Shown here piece after piece: positions 52,874 to 62,100 of a DNA stretch of 64,000 nucleotides. The stretch spans positions 510,291 through 574,290 of the forward strand of contig CAKOGP040000779.1 of assembly GCA_933822405.4 (NCBI GenBank). The letters run 5' to 3'. Positions within the stretch are counted from its first letter, which is position 1. Each line of letters starts with the position of its first letter. Below the pieces are notes generated by a model. That model saw nothing but the letters and a program-made list of their open reading frames with translations. It did not search any database and was not told where the DNA came from. A program made the translations under genes and the position numbers. This DNA comes from Cylindrotheca closterium. Lineage: Eukaryota > Bacillariophyta > Bacillariophyceae > Bacillariales > Bacillariaceae.

Positions 52874-55048
52874 TTACCAATTGCGCCAATTGCTGAATGG
52901 ACGTTGGGACCAGGCCTTTGCTTTTTCCTCTTCTTCCTTGTTGTGACCATCCGTCAAGGAGTTCTCATCTGGTTTGAAAATAATATACGCCGTTGCCCCA
53001 ATAGCCCCAACGCTGGCAATGGCTTCAGCGCCCGTCAATCCAGCAAAAATCAAGGTGGTAAAGGTCCCCACTTCGGCACCAATGGCTCCCATGATACCTG
53101 CCACACCGGCCAAGGCAAAGGGCATGGCGACCGTCGTGCCGACCGCAATACCAGTGCCAATGGCAAATGCCTTCACCTTTTCCGAGCTCACCGCACGTGG
53201 CATGACAGGATCCAATCTCCAAGTGGCCGAAATGCACAAGGTTTCGGAACCCTGCAAGACCTCAACGACTTCCTTGTCCTTGCGCAACAAGCTATTGAGC
53301 TTGTCGGTTTTGGATGGCGCCTTGGTCGTGGCGGCATCTTGGCCCATGCTGGAAAGATACAATCCATGAGCCGGATTGTAAAAGGTGGTAAAGCCTTCTT
53401 GGAGCGTCGACTTTCCAATGATCCATTCCGCGTCGGCGCGTCCTCCATTATTCACCAAGGCAATGGTGCCATCTTCTTGACAGGCCAAAAATTGTTGTTT
53501 GGCCTTGGTATCAGATGATTCCACACACAATTTGGTAATGTTGTTGTCTTCTCGAACCAATGTAATCTTGGTATTCTTGCGAAGGTTCGAGGTCACTTGC
53601 AACTTGGGGCCAATCGATTTGGCCTTGGCTTGTAGATCTTGCATATTGAGCGATAGAAAAAAGTAGGTTTGCGAGTGAGCAGCCTCCAAGTGCCAGACTG
53701 TCGTTTCAACTTCTGCTACTCGTGGTCCCTTGGCGGCCATTGACTTTCGGGCATCGTCGATACCTTTGCGCATGGAAGTTTTCATGGAATCTTGCAAGGT
53801 CTTCATGGAGTCTTTGAAAGAAGACTTTTCGCTCTTCTTATTGGTTGAGGATGAGTCCTCTGGAGTAATCTTCATTTCCTCTTCGTCCGATGACTCGTCC
53901 GTATTGTTTGTCTCCTTGGCTTCGTCGTCATCTGGATGATAGGTTCTCAATTCAAAGTTATCCTTGACACACAAGAATCTTCCATGCGTCTTGGAACGAA
54001 TAACGACACCATCACCATTTGGGCTCCTCTCGATGGCCCATTTGCTGCATCGATATTCCTTCAAGGATGATGACGATGATGCCTCCTGTTTCTCTTCTTG
54101 GCCATCAGCATCATTCTCATTCTCGTCGGGGGGTCGGTAATCTTGAAAGGATTCGGCATGAGTGCAAGTGGATACCTTGCCGTCTTTGGTCGAACATAGC
54201 AACCATTGACTGTGCATCCAACTGGAAATCTTGACGTAACCATTTCCAGCCTCCATGAACCGAAAGACTTCCCAACCTTTTTGGTTTCCATCCATGTTGA
54301 TCAAACCAGTCATATCGCAGCGGAGTTGCGCGTTCAAACGAGGATTGGACAAAAAGCAGAGTTCTCCAGTGACGCATTCAATGGACCACTGCATCTTACT
54401 TGTCCTTTCCGCTTCTTGTGGCTCGGACAGTTCCAGTTTGCCTTCCTCGCTGATTCCAAGAATCAATCCAGTAGACAACGACTTCAGAATGACAGCGTTT
54501 CCATTGATGGAGTTGGAAGCACCCTTGATGAATACCCACTTTTGGTCACCTTCTTGAATGGTAGTGGGATCGACAACTACAGCATCATCCTCGTCGTCGT
54601 CTTCGTCGTCCTCCCCATCAGATGCCGGGGCGACAGTAGGAGTGGAATCTTCAGGTTCTTCCTTCTTTTCTTCTGCAACTTCATTGCTTTCCACCTCTTC
54701 TTGCTTGTCTTCTTCATTCTGAAGACATCGTATCTTCTTTTCGACTGTACCATCGGGAAGAACGGTGCGCACCAAAGTCAAGATACCCTTGTATTTGTGA
54801 TGTTGAATGGTAACGTTTTCATTTTCATCATAAATGAGCAAGAATTCGTCCTTTTCGTTGCGTTTCTTCTTGCAGACTGCCTTACCACTCTTCTTGCTCC
54901 AAATGTAGTAACCGTTGCAGTGCAAGGCAACTCGTGTGGGTTGTTCGATGCAAGGAAAGCGCGAATTCTTGTCTCCTTCCATGGACGCTTCCACAATGGT
55001 TGTGGAAGCGACATTGGTCGTGGGTGAGTAGACAGCTTCAATCTCCAT
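52874..55048 (-). CDS. Beta-trefoil-like protein with a hydrophobic C-terminal segment, function unknown
   Basis: A single exon of 724 aa. Several segments look like strands of fascin/actin-cross-linking beta-trefoils: HCNGYYIWSKKSGKAVCKKK near residue 45, SWMHSQWLLCSTKDGKVSTC near 290, SKTHGRFLCVKDNFELRTY near 360, FLACQEDGTIALVNNGGRAD near 525, and NPAHGLYLSSMGQD near 560. Acidic low-complexity stretches separate them (EDDEDDDEDDA near 145). Near residue 625 a Gly/Ala-rich hydrophobic stretch of about 65 residues begins (FAIGTGIAVGTTVAMPFALA and onward), long enough for two or three membrane passes, followed by a charged tail ending SNWRNW. The composition of that stretch recalls small glycine-rich membrane domains of the IFI6/27 type. 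A membrane-attached lectin-like or cytoskeleton-binding protein is a guess; I do not recognise the family. Confidence 0.78.
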   Translation of the reverse strand: MEIEAVYSPTTNVASTTIVEASMEGDKNSRFPCIEQPTRVALHCNGYYIWSKKSGKAVCKKKRNEKDEFLLIYDENENVTIQHHKYKGILTLVRTVLPDGTVEKKIRCLQNEEDKQEEVESNEVAEEKKEEPEDSTPTVAPASDGEDDEDDDEDDAVVVDPTTIQEGDQKWVFIKGASNSINGNAVILKSLSTGLILGISEEGKLELSEPQEAERTSKMQWSIECVTGELCFLSNPRLNAQLRCDMTGLINMDGNQKGWEVFRFMEAGNGYVKISSWMHSQWLLCSTKDGKVSTCTHAESFQDYRPPDENENDADGQEEKQEASSSSSLKEYRCSKWAIERSPNGDGVVIRSKTHGRFLCVKDNFELRTYHPDDDEAKETNNTDESSDEEEMKITPEDSSSTNKKSEKSSFKDSMKTLQDSMKTSMRKGIDDARKSMAAKGPRVAEVETTVWHLEAAHSQTYFFLSLNMQDLQAKAKSIGPKLQVTSNLRKNTKITLVREDNNITKLCVESSDTKAKQQFLACQEDGTIALVNNGGRADAEWIIGKSTLQEGFTTFYNPAHGLYLSSMGQDAATTKAPSKTDKLNSLLRKDKEVVEVLQGSETLCISATWRLDPVMPRAVSSEKVKAFAIGTGIAVGTTVAMPFALAGVAGIMGAIGAEVGTFTTLIFAGLTGAEAIASVGAIGATAYIIFKPDENSLTDGHNKEEEEKAKAWSQRPFSNWRNW

Positions 55049-55454
55049 TATACAAACTGAAAAATTGGATGATGATGCTTTCTCGTTGGCAGCAAACGAA
55101 AAATGTGAGAACGAAGCAAAGATGTTTGTACCAATATTTGATCTTGTGTAATTTGGTTTTGTGAGAAGGTTGCGAATCTATGACGTGTATGAGATGTGAA
55201 ATCGGTGCGTTGGACGTCATACAAAAAATGATACTCCACGTGATGCAGATGCTATATTTTATATGTACACGTACTGTAGGATTTCGGGGAAATAAAAGGT
55301 GGACTACATTTTGGTCGCATAGGAATGAATCAGAGTGTGAAGTCAAAGGAGTCAAAGAGAACCGGCTTCAAGATAAGCAATAACACCTTGTACCATGGAG
55401 TGTTGTGCGTTGTTCACAAATTAGATTTACAATTTATAGTAGATAGTACAATAA
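55049..55454. other. Intergenic region
   Basis: No gene is supported in 406 bases between the trefoil-like gene start and the end of the hydrolase gene. Confidence 0.55.
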
Positions 55455-56813
55455 TTATCGTGATTGCTGAAGCTTTCGACCAACCCTGGGGGCAAAGTTG
55501 TTATTCTTCCTCCGTCGTGGTCCGCCTCGAACCAACTCTGGCATTGGATACTTGGAAGATGATACGGCTTGCCTTCCACTCACCATGGCCACAACACCCG
55601 CGTGGAAGCCCTTCCAATTATCCAACATGAGCAAATGACCTGCTTCTTGGAGTTGATAAACTAGGATCTGTGGACCGCTACTACTACTCCGCCGAGCTTG
55701 TTCGTAGGCATCGATTCCACCTTGAATGTCCATCCAGTCGCGATCGCCATACAGAAAACTCACTTTGTTCACTTGCAACAAAGGAATTCTGTCGACAGTG
55801 GGCTTGACACCATTAGCAGTAGAGGTCAAGAATCGGTTCAACATGTCTTCTCCAAATCCAGGAATCATGGCCATCAAATGCAAGTATTCCGCCACGGCTT
55901 GTTGTTCCTCGGGGTCCTTGACCACTGCGAGTCGTTTTTCGACATACGAAGCCACCATGGATCTACTTTTGGAAGTGGGGAGTTTGCGCGAAAAGCTGGC
56001 GGGTGTCACTCCAGAATTGTAGAGATATCTCACCCCACTAAATGCTGCACGTTGGGTCCAAGACATTTGACCAAACATGTCACCAATTTCTTCTTCATCG
56101 TCCTTGGTGACTCCAGCAGGACTCAGGAGAATTAGTTGTTCCACACGCTTAGGGTACTTTTCACAATAGGCAACGCTAATGTAACCTCCCATGGAATGTC
56201 CAGCCAATACCATTTTCGATATTCCATTGGCCTTTCGCCAAGCTTCCAAGGCTTCCACAAAGAATTCTTCCGTGGTATCTTCCAGGGAACTAGCATCATC
56301 TTTGGATGCTAAGGATGATAATAGTCCTGATGGGCCGCGTGATGACAACCCACAGCCCAAGGTATCCACCGAGTAAACGGTATCAAAGTGATTGCTCAGA
56401 CCCACAAGGTTGCGGTAGAAATATAGGGCACCGTTCATGTAGCCATGTAGAATCACCAGTGGGGTATCATGCTTGCTTGGATCCGGCTCGGTTCCGGTAA
56501 CACGTACACTGTGCATAAAGAGATCCTGTTTCAGAGATTTCGAGGCTTTTTCTTTCAAAGGAAGAACCACGGATGGGATGCTGGTATCTTGGGTTGTGAT
56601 GCGGAAGGAGCTCGGATCTCGGTCGCCAAAATTTTTGGCGTGTTCAATCAGTTTCGCTTCTGCCTTTTGCAACTTGAGCATGTTGCTGTCTTCTGCATTG
56701 CCAAAGAACATTTTTGGATATTGGTTGGATATTGTTTGGATGATTTGAAAGTGGATGTCAAATAGTTTTGTGAAAGCAAGATGGAGGGTCGCGCAAGTTT
56801 TTGCTGGGAACAT
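55455..56813 (-). CDS. Alpha/beta hydrolase of the ABHD4/ABHD5 (CGI-58) type
   Basis: The first ATG in the open frame is at 56813, giving 452 aa; the frame is open 24 codons further upstream without an ATG. The fold is clear: TPLVILHGYMNGALYFYRNL with the HG oxyanion region, the VYSVDTLGCGLSSR strand-turn, the nucleophile elbow GHSMGG (in KMVLAGHSMGGYISVAYCEK), VEQLILLSPAG, an acid in FLYGDRDWMD and the histidine in EAGHLLMLDN. The LLGxGxSSR and GDRDWMD pieces are typical of the ABHD4/5 and Cld1 group, which acts on phospholipids or N-acyl phospholipids and on cardiolipin. Unlike CGI-58, it keeps the active-site Ser, so it is probably a real hydrolase or lyso-acyltransferase. The basic N-terminus (FPAKTCATLHLAFTKLFDIH) might be an organelle signal. 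Confidence 0.85.
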   Translation of the reverse strand: MFPAKTCATLHLAFTKLFDIHFQIIQTISNQYPKMFFGNAEDSNMLKLQKAEAKLIEHAKNFGDRDPSSFRITTQDTSIPSVVLPLKEKASKSLKQDLFMHSVRVTGTEPDPSKHDTPLVILHGYMNGALYFYRNLVGLSNHFDTVYSVDTLGCGLSSRGPSGLLSSLASKDDASSLEDTTEEFFVEALEAWRKANGISKMVLAGHSMGGYISVAYCEKYPKRVEQLILLSPAGVTKDDEEEIGDMFGQMSWTQRAAFSGVRYLYNSGVTPASFSRKLPTSKSRSMVASYVEKRLAVVKDPEEQQAVAEYLHLMAMIPGFGEDMLNRFLTSTANGVKPTVDRIPLLQVNKVSFLYGDRDWMDIQGGIDAYEQARRSSSSGPQILVYQLQEAGHLLMLDNWKGFHAGVVAMVSGRQAVSSSKYPMPELVRGGPRRRKNNNFAPRVGRKLQQSR

Positions 56814-56974
56814 CCTGATCGTTCCTGCACGGGAGATTTGATCCACGAAATTCCGAGTGATTTCGCGAAACCCGGTATTGAACACTACTAACCACGACTA
56901 ATTTGAAATTCAGGGTCGCGCAATGTTCAACTTCTTTCATTTTACATCAGCTACCGTTACCAGTACAAGAACAT

Positions 56975-59900
56975 TCATCCAGGCCCCCGAGATAACGACG
57001 ATGAACTCATTCGAGAGCTCAAATGCTTGGGATTCGCATGCGAGCTCATGATAGTATGTAGTGTAGAGAGATGCTCCGATGTGATTTCCTCCTTCTTCGC
57101 CATGAGATGAGACAACATCTTGTAGAGTTGTAATACTAGCAGTGGGTTTGTTTTCTCAATTTCTTGCAGTGTCGTAAATGGGAGATGATAAAGGCGACAT
57201 CGAGTCATTGCAGTGAAGATACCAGGAGATTGGGTTCCAGAGGCATTCTCCAAGGTTCCAATCACCCATCCAGGTCCAATCCGAGCCAGTCGAAAGTTTT
57301 CAGAAGATGTGCCATCCGCATTGAGCCTGGATTTTCCTATCGAGCGGGCTAGTGATTGCAGTCGCGCATGGCGTTTGGAAATAGTTCCAGTAGATCCACT
57401 GCCAGCTCCAACACTGCCAAGGTGCCCATAGCTTCGAGTTCGATTGAGAGTCAAGGACATTGAAGAATCCCGGGATATCTTCAGTGTGCCAACCTCAATA
57501 AAGAAGAGACCACGCTCTTCGTCTCGAATGACGCCACCATCCGATTCAAATAGAACAGCACCAGGTGACAATTCCAAAGGCTCCACAAAAGGTTCCAAAT
57601 TCACCAAGGATTCGGCAAAGTTCTGGCAGTGAAGTTCGTCAATCTTCTCCAGACAGGTCTGAAATCCTTTCGTAGACAAGCCGCTACTAATTTCAGGCGA
57701 AGTTCTACCAGGACGAACCGTGGGAGCGTTCAGTGATATGAGAAAGTCTTCTGCCTTTCCCAGACCTGTATCCATATCTGGGAAAAGACGGACGGTCTGC
57801 ATCTTGCGAGAAAGATGTGCCTGCGGTTTGATGCCACCCAGCGCCAAAGCCTTCCGCATTCGTGTGGTCAATCCGCACAGAAATAGTTTGCAATCGTTTT
57901 CCTCACACTTCTCCTTGATGTCATTGAAAATGTCGACGGTGGATGTATCGAGACCAGTAGTCAGAGAAAAGTCGAGCAAGAGAACCTTCGGAATCGGAGG
58001 TACTGTAATGTCAGTATTACTCTCTTCCAGCTCCATTTCCACGTCTTCAAACATGGTAAAGATGTAGTGGCAAAGCTTTGCTGCGTTCCCAAAGAAAAGG
58101 TAGTTCTGAAGCACCAAAAACTGCATTTCGTCACCATGTTCATTCAGCACGATGCATTGTTCCATCGACCGTTCAATCCGGGAACGAATTTCCTTTCCAG
58201 TGGCTTGGAACTTGACAATGCCAACACGGAAAAATGCCCCAACAAAGACAAACGTAGAAATTGCGACTCCAACCAGTACTGCGTTCAAGAATCCAATCAC
58301 AAGAGAAAAAGCGACAATGCTAGGGACCACGAGCCATTCAGTGACATCCAACGTTTTTGTGAAGGAATCAAAGAACCAAACTGCGAGCGTATCCACGGCT
58401 GAAATGGTTTTGGTTAGTTAGACATGAGCAAAAGAACGAAGAAGAAGAAAGGGAAGAAAAAAAAAACAGTCCTTACCTCCAAGCACAAGCAAGGAAGAGA
58501 ACGCTGCCTTTGGAATGTACTGAACCACATCGAAATCTGTCAAAAAGAACACAAGTAGCAAGAGGATAGATCCCAATTGTGGTGCAAGTCCGTCCGCTCG
58601 AATCGCATACATCGTTTTGCTTGTTGAGATTGTTGGGCAGCATCCGAAACCTCCAAATAATGCGACAATGTACAAGACATATCCGTATTCAACGAATATT
58701 TCTTCCAGAGTCCTCTTTGTAGGTTTTGCTCTGACTTCTGTGTACGTAGCAGTGTCCTCCCGTTCGAAAATTGCGGGATCGAGCTCGACCGGTCCGTGAG
58801 TGGAAAGCACGGCATTGGGAATTTCCTTTGCATCGTCCGCAAGACTCCATTGCACCTGTTGCACTGTCTGACGAACACTGTCGAGCATGGTACCGGTTCG
58901 AACCGTCGAGTGCAGCATCTTCGAAGTGATGGCACTCCCATCGTCTTCCGCTTCCGAGTCTTCTTGCGGATTTTGTCCACGAACCTCCTCTTTTTTTTGT
59001 GGCACTCGGCGCACAAGATTGGCGACATTTTTCTTGAGAGCTGATGCATGAATGGAGGACCGCAGCAGATAGAGAAATGCCAATGCCACCATATTATCCA
59101 ATCCATCCCAAACAGCCTTCCAATCCACAGTAGCGTCATCAAGGTTAAATATAGCAAAGACTCCGCAAAGTGGCTGCACCCGAAAAGGAATCGCATCGTG
59201 ATCTACCACTAATTGTTCCTTGGACCAGAACCATTCCGCTTCTTGAGCTTGCGTTAGCGATGTATTCGTCAGGAACATTACCAAATAAAAGAGTCCCCAA
59301 GTCACAAAGAGAAGCAATAGAACAAAGAAAGGGTTCTTGGGTCCAAGTATATTCATCACAATGCCCATGAATAGACTTGGCGCATGATGTATCAAGGATT
59401 CCAAAATCAACTGCGAATCTCCTGAAAAGAAGACTTGCTTCCAGTTCTTGCCCGACGTATCGACGGTAAAGGCCAATGCCCACAGTAGTACACCGACTGC
59501 CGAAAAGAAGCCACAAAGGACACTGTATGGTAGGAATGCCCCGAGATTGGCCAATTTAACCGTAGCCCCCAAGTGCAAAAATAGACCCGACAAGAACATT
59601 CCGATTCCCACCAGGACACAAAAGGATCCAAAGAATGCCTCTTCTGGATAGTCCTCACCATCTGGATATCGTCCCGCCAAGGACTCGTCAATGGAGGCCG
59701 CCGCCTTGGCCATGAATGGCGCTAGAAACAAATCCACGGATGGGTACAAGGCCGGGATGTCCAGACCTAGACGTAGAATGTAAAAGGGTCCCGACACGAG
59801 AATGCCCAAGGTGGACATTTTGGCCATGATCCCCAAGACTGGACGACTCGAGTGTGGTCGAATGATGGCAGATCCTTGGGCCAAACAGAATACCACGTGA

Positions 59901-60790
59901 TACAAGAGGAACATGACTGCACCGGCATAGGTGGGAGGATGACCAAGTCCGCAATCGGGTATTCTTCGTTTTCGCTTTGATGTAGTGGCAAGTAGTAGTG
60001 CTGGATCATCATCCCTGGCAGACGACTGGGTGATTTCATCTTCCTCTTCCCCTTCGTCTATCCGCGAGTTGCTTTTATAATACCCATTGGAATCATGGTC
60101 TCGTCCCGACAATAGAGCTGTAGTCTCGTTGTTCAATATTCTTCTTGGTCCCCCCTTCTGCTTTGCGGATGGCAATGGTGGCTGAAACAAGGAATTCAAC
60201 GGAGATATTGTTGTTGATGATGCGATGGGTTCTACCTTGACAGGTTTGTTCGTTTTCACAGGTGTCTCAAATAGTGAACTCAGCTGTGATGTCGGGGATG
60301 ATGGTGTCGTATCCGGCAATACCAATGGTGGTAGAATCACTGAATTCAACTGAGATCCGGATGATACTGGTGTCTTGTCATTCTGATGATGATGATGATG
60401 ATGACCGATGGGTGGTTCCTGAAATAAGGTTGGTTTCAAATGAGATACGGGTGGTGTTTTGGCATAGGCATCCGTACGCTCCGAGTAGATGCTTTTCGTA
60501 GAGGATGAGGGCGGTGATGTTCGTAGTGCTTCCGAAGTGAAAATGACATCCGTTGTTGTTGTTCCCGGCGGCGGTGCAAACATACTTTGCAGTGATGACC
60601 CAGCAGCAGTCCCATTGTTATCTTCATCCTTTTTCCCTTTCCTAGTAGCAGAAGGGGAAGGAGGATCGAACAGGCTGGTTAGATTGGAAGGTGCCGTATT
60701 GTGCTGATGATTCTGTAATGATGATGAAGCACTACTGCTTTCTCCATTTTGTTCCTCTTGACGCTTGTTCTGATCCTTGTCATTGTACAT
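56975..60790 (-). CDS. SulP-family transporter with STAS and cyclic-nucleotide-binding-like domains, two exons
   Basis: Exon 1 is 60790-58477 and exon 2 is 58398-56975, with a 78-base GT-AG intron in phase 1; 1245 aa. The first 250 residues are a cytosolic low-complexity tail with a repeated LxSLFxPP-like motif (six copies) and an acidic dileucine ETTALL at 222-227. Membrane helices follow from about residue 285 (AGAVMFLLYHVVFCLAQGSA). They contain SulP features such as the FLPYSVLCGFFSAVGVLLWA helix and, after a charged cytosolic insert (RRVPQKKEEVRG), a last bundle joined by the splice LVLGA-VDTLAVWFF. A STAS domain (VLLLDFSLTTGLDTSTVDIF, LFLCGLTTRMRKAL) comes next, then a region resembling a cyclic-nucleotide-binding fold (LARIGPGWVIGTLENAS). 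SulP-STAS-cNMP is the layout of fungal YGR125W-like vacuolar proteins. The dileucine fits a vacuolar membrane. The substrate (sulfate or another anion) is not determined. Confidence 0.88.
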
Positions 60791-61435
60791 ATCACTGATA
60801 CTCTCTGTTATCTATATAGGTAGTATGTATATATATCGTCAATTGATACGGACAAAGCAAGCGGAAACACTAATGATGATGACAGCTATTAATGGATTGA
60901 ATGAATCAACGATCCAACAATACAGTAACTTCAAATTGCGATGATGAATTATACGGTACAGTATTATTGTGACCGATTGCAACAACAAATATAATATATA
61001 TGCGCCTTATCCTAAGACGATTCGGTGCATATTTTTCTTTGGAATTCTAAATTCATGAGAATTTACGCGTTGGAGTCGAACAATTTTGAACAGTCGTATC
61101 AGAAAGTCTAAAATTCAGGCTGTATCTCAGGTGAAGTTTCTTTGAAAGTTAATTATAGTCCATCCTATCCATCACCGACAACAAGCCCACTCTGATAGAA
61201 TAGTAGTTGATAATATATATGGTATGAATCCGCAGTGCTGTAACAACTTCCCTATACTACCATGTCATGGATAATCTATATTCAATATGGGTAATAATCT
61301 TTTATTTGAAAATCTTTGATATGAATACACCATTCATCAAAATCTCTACTATTGTACAATCTTCGATATATAGTTCGTATCGTACCAGTAGGATCATGTA
61401 TTATATCATCTCTACTGATTGGGTATTTTGTTGGT
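60791..61435. other. Intergenic region
   Basis: No gene is supported. The sequence is AT-rich, with TATATA runs near 60825 and 60990. It contains the promoter side of the SulP gene. Confidence 0.5.
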
Positions 61436-61828
61436 CTATTTTTTCTGGGATGTCTTGTCATTCTCATCCACGCCGCCAGTAGTGGATTCTTTTATTTCCT
61501 TCAGCGGTTGGTCAAACAATGAATTCAATTGCGCCGGTGGCTGCTTTTTGGCATCCACTTGTTTCCCGGGTTTAGTCTTGTCTTGTGACAATGCGTCAGC
61601 CACCGATTGAAGCAGCATGGCATTCGCAGCGGAGGAGGCATTGTTCAAAGTGTTGGAAGGCGTTGGCGGTATCATCATGGACATGGAATTCACGCTCATT
61701 GCGTTTAGCTCTTCCAACTGTCGCTTTTGAGCCGCTTCGTTGTCACAGTCCATCATGGTTTCTCCTTCTTCTTCGTTCGTATTATTATTACTATTTTTGT
61801 CTGAAGCTGTTGTTGTGGGGTCCATCAT
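61436..61828 (-). CDS. Small Asn/Ser-rich protein with one LNSLFDQP motif, unknown function
   Basis: 130 aa from an ATG at 61828. The start is polar and acidic (MMDPTTTASDKNSNNNTNEE), and the middle has a Met/Ser/Ala-rich helix (ANAMLLQSVADALSQDK). At residues 101-108 it has LNSLFDQP, the same pattern as the repeated motif in the N-terminal tail of the SulP transporter encoded 0.65 kb downstream on the same strand. It might be a separate gene or a lost or alternative 5' part of the transporter gene. The transporter has its own good ATG, so I treat it as separate. Confidence 0.5.
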   Translation of the reverse strand: MMDPTTTASDKNSNNNTNEEEGETMMDCDNEAAQKRQLEELNAMSVNSMSMMIPPTPSNTLNNASSAANAMLLQSVADALSQDKTKPGKQVDAKKQPPAQLNSLFDQPLKEIKESTTGGVDENDKTSQKK

Positions 61829-62100
61829 TCAAATGTCAAGATTCGCTTCAGTATTGAGTATGTATTGCGTGCAGTACCGGTACAGCATATATTGTATATA
61901 AGTCGTGCTGCAATGACAACACGACCTCGAACGCTGCTGTTCTAAATATATCCGTGATTGCGGAATTCTGAATTCCTCATCCTGCCTGGCGACGACAGTC
62001 GAACGGGTCGACATATTTTAAAGCTACAGTACGTAGTATCAGGTAGTATAGTATTATAGCCTACTAGTACTAGTACTATTAATGGTATATAGTATAGTTG

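Noticed and set aside
61436..61828. First exon of the SulP gene
   Set aside because: The SulP frame has its own ATG at 60790 and no clear donor/acceptor pair joins the two; kept as a separate low-confidence gene.
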